DNA from: an uncultured Selenomonadales bacterium
GTDB lineage: Bacteria > Bacillota > Negativicutes > Selenomonadales > Selenomonadaceae
Length of the DNA: 5,575 bases
Assembly: GCA_937910665.1 (NCBI GenBank)
Contig: CALEPR010000021.1
Location: forward strand, 1-5,575
Direction of reading: 5' to 3'
A program made the position numbers and the translations under genes. Below, piece by piece: positions 5,097 through 5,575 of the stretch (position 1 is its first letter; each line of letters opens with the position of its first letter). Below the pieces are notes generated by a model. It was not told the DNA's origin. It did no database searches and saw nothing but the letters and a program-made list of their open reading frames with translations.

Positions 5097-5406
5097 TTAT
5101 TCGTTGAGCGAAACTTTTGCATTGAAAGTAAAATTTTTTCGCACTCCCGAATCTTCCGTCTCTTTAGGCGGTGAGAACTTCAATTCGGACTTTGACACGC
5201 CTTTAAAAATTTCCCTTCATTAAGGTAGATAATATATAACTTCTTAGACAACTTTGTCTGCAGATTGTCTGCGTTATGAATTTGTCTGCAAAGTTTTTGT
5301 AAAAATTTTAACTGTATCTTCCTGTAATTTTTTCGCGTTGTGAGTGTAAAGATTCTGAGTTATTACTCCGACGATTAAAATTCCAAAAAAGTTTTCCTTT
5401 TTTCAA
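5097..5406 (-). pseudogene. Possible eroded small exported-protein gene (unrecognised)
   Basis: Two protein-like stretches lie in one minus-strand frame. The first, from about 5397 to the TAA near position 5280, reads KKENFFGILIVGVITQNLYT then HNAKKLQEDTVKIFTKTLQT, which looks like a basic start, a hydrophobic segment and a polar helix. A TTG just upstream (5406-5404) is one frame off. The second runs from about 5213 to the stop at 5099-5097 and includes KSELKFSPPKETEDSGVRK and FTFNAKVSLNE. Stops TAA, TAA, TAA and TGA lie between them. The position before an intrinsic terminator fits the tail of a former gene. I do not recognise a family, and chance open frames in AT-rich DNA are a real alternative. 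The start and the link between the two halves are uncertain. Confidence 0.3.
5246..5289. repeat. Triple TTGTCTGC repeat with flanking dyads
   Basis: TTGTCTGC occurs at 5254-5261, 5265-5272 and 5282-5289. The first copy is also half of a 14-bp dyad AGACAA-CT-TTGTCT (5246-5259). The block sits between the two halves of the possible eroded gene. It could be an operator-like array or transposon-end debris; nothing in the sequence decides between these. Confidence 0.4.
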
Positions 5407-5460
5407 TCGGTTGCAGAGTTTTCCGTGAATATACTTGGATTTATTGTCGTCGGAGTAATA
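5361..5460. repeat. 100-bp segment bounded by perfect 14-bp inverted repeats
   Basis: TATTACTCCGACGA (5361-5374) and its exact reverse complement TCGTCGGAGTAATA (5447-5460) enclose 72 bases with no complete gene. The right arm overlaps the left limit of the transposase fragment by two bases. It resembles a miniature inverted-repeat element or an inverted duplication made during rearrangement. No target-site duplication is evident: the bases just outside the arms are GAGT and TGAA. Confidence 0.45.
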
Positions 5461-5575
5461 TGAAAGCCGTGACTATGCCGTTTATTCAATTTTAGCTTAC
5501 GACACAGACGGGAGAAAAAAATATTTTGGGCTTGTGGATTCAGGACACCGAGAGCAAACATTTTTGGATGCAAAT
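5459..5575 (+). pseudogene. IS256/Mutator-family transposase fragment, frameshifted, runs off right edge
   Basis: The only coding signal on the plus strand. One frame gives YESRDYAVYSILAYDTDGRK; after an A7 run (5515-5521) a shifted frame gives ILGLWIQDTESKHFWMQ. Together these match the conserved DDE-region block of IS256-type transposases (AVY..LG.D.DG.KEILGLWI...ESA.FW). In-frame TAA at 5456-5458 and the absence of recognisable upstream sequence show that the 5' two-fifths or so of the gene is missing, cut at the inverted repeat. One fewer A would restore the frame. The remainder lies beyond the window. It marks this flank as a site of insertion and decay. Confidence 0.7.

Noticed and set aside
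5140..5185. IS200/IS605 (TnpB) right-end hairpin around CCGTC-TCTTTA-GGCGG
   Set aside because: The stem is short and needs a T-G pair. No TnpB C-terminal coding is visible beside it, and the same bases read as a protein-like stretch on the minus strand.
5193..5231. Plus-strand promoter starting at TTGACA
   Set aside because: No -10 hexamer lies at 16-18 bases; the nearest AT-rich candidate is about 28 bases away, and no intact plus-strand gene follows.

Overview
This is an AT-rich stretch dominated by A/T runs, with strong GGAGG-type ribosome binding sites. That suits a low-GC Bacillota genome, possibly a Negativicutes member. The assignment rests on composition and gene style only and is tentative. 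All five intact genes, and one gene cut by the left edge, lie on the minus strand. The right-hand ~600 bases hold gene and transposon debris.

Layout from right to left, in the direction of transcription. Positions 5100-5575 contain a frameshifted IS256/Mutator-type transposase fragment (plus strand, running off the edge), a 14-bp inverted repeat pair, a triple TTGTCTGC repeat, and a possible eroded minus-strand gene ending in an intrinsic terminator at 5060-5083. Next is operon 1: an iron-dependent alcohol dehydrogenase (3781-4965), a two-domain carboxymuconolactone decarboxylase (CMD) family protein (3010-3765) and an NTF2-like protein with a signal peptide (2515-3000). Unit 2 is a single aldo/keto reductase (1317-2309). 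Unit 3 starts with a cytoplasmic SnoaL/NTF2-like protein (766-1200) and probably reads on through a broken maltose O-acetyltransferase gene (350-682) into a DUF362 protein (from 322 off the left edge).

The most notable feature is regulatory. Each of the three units is preceded by a nearly identical 42-bp block (35 to 39 of 42 positions identical pairwise, no gaps), which runs into the -35 hexamer of a good sigma-A-type promoter. The block opens with ATTAG-CAAAA-CTTAT, a T-N11-A dyad centred about 64 bases upstream of each predicted transcription start. That is the geometry of a LysR-type activator site. The three units therefore look like one small regulon for reduction and clearance of carbonyl or related reactive compounds: an alcohol dehydrogenase, an aldo/keto reductase, a CMD protein and two NTF2-fold proteins. 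The regulator gene is not in this window.

The promoter positions also correct two starts: the alcohol dehydrogenase begins at 4965 and the SnoaL-like gene at 1200. The families are ordinary. What looks new is the repeated operator-promoter cassette, and possibly a second, cytoplasmic start inside the secreted NTF2-like gene.
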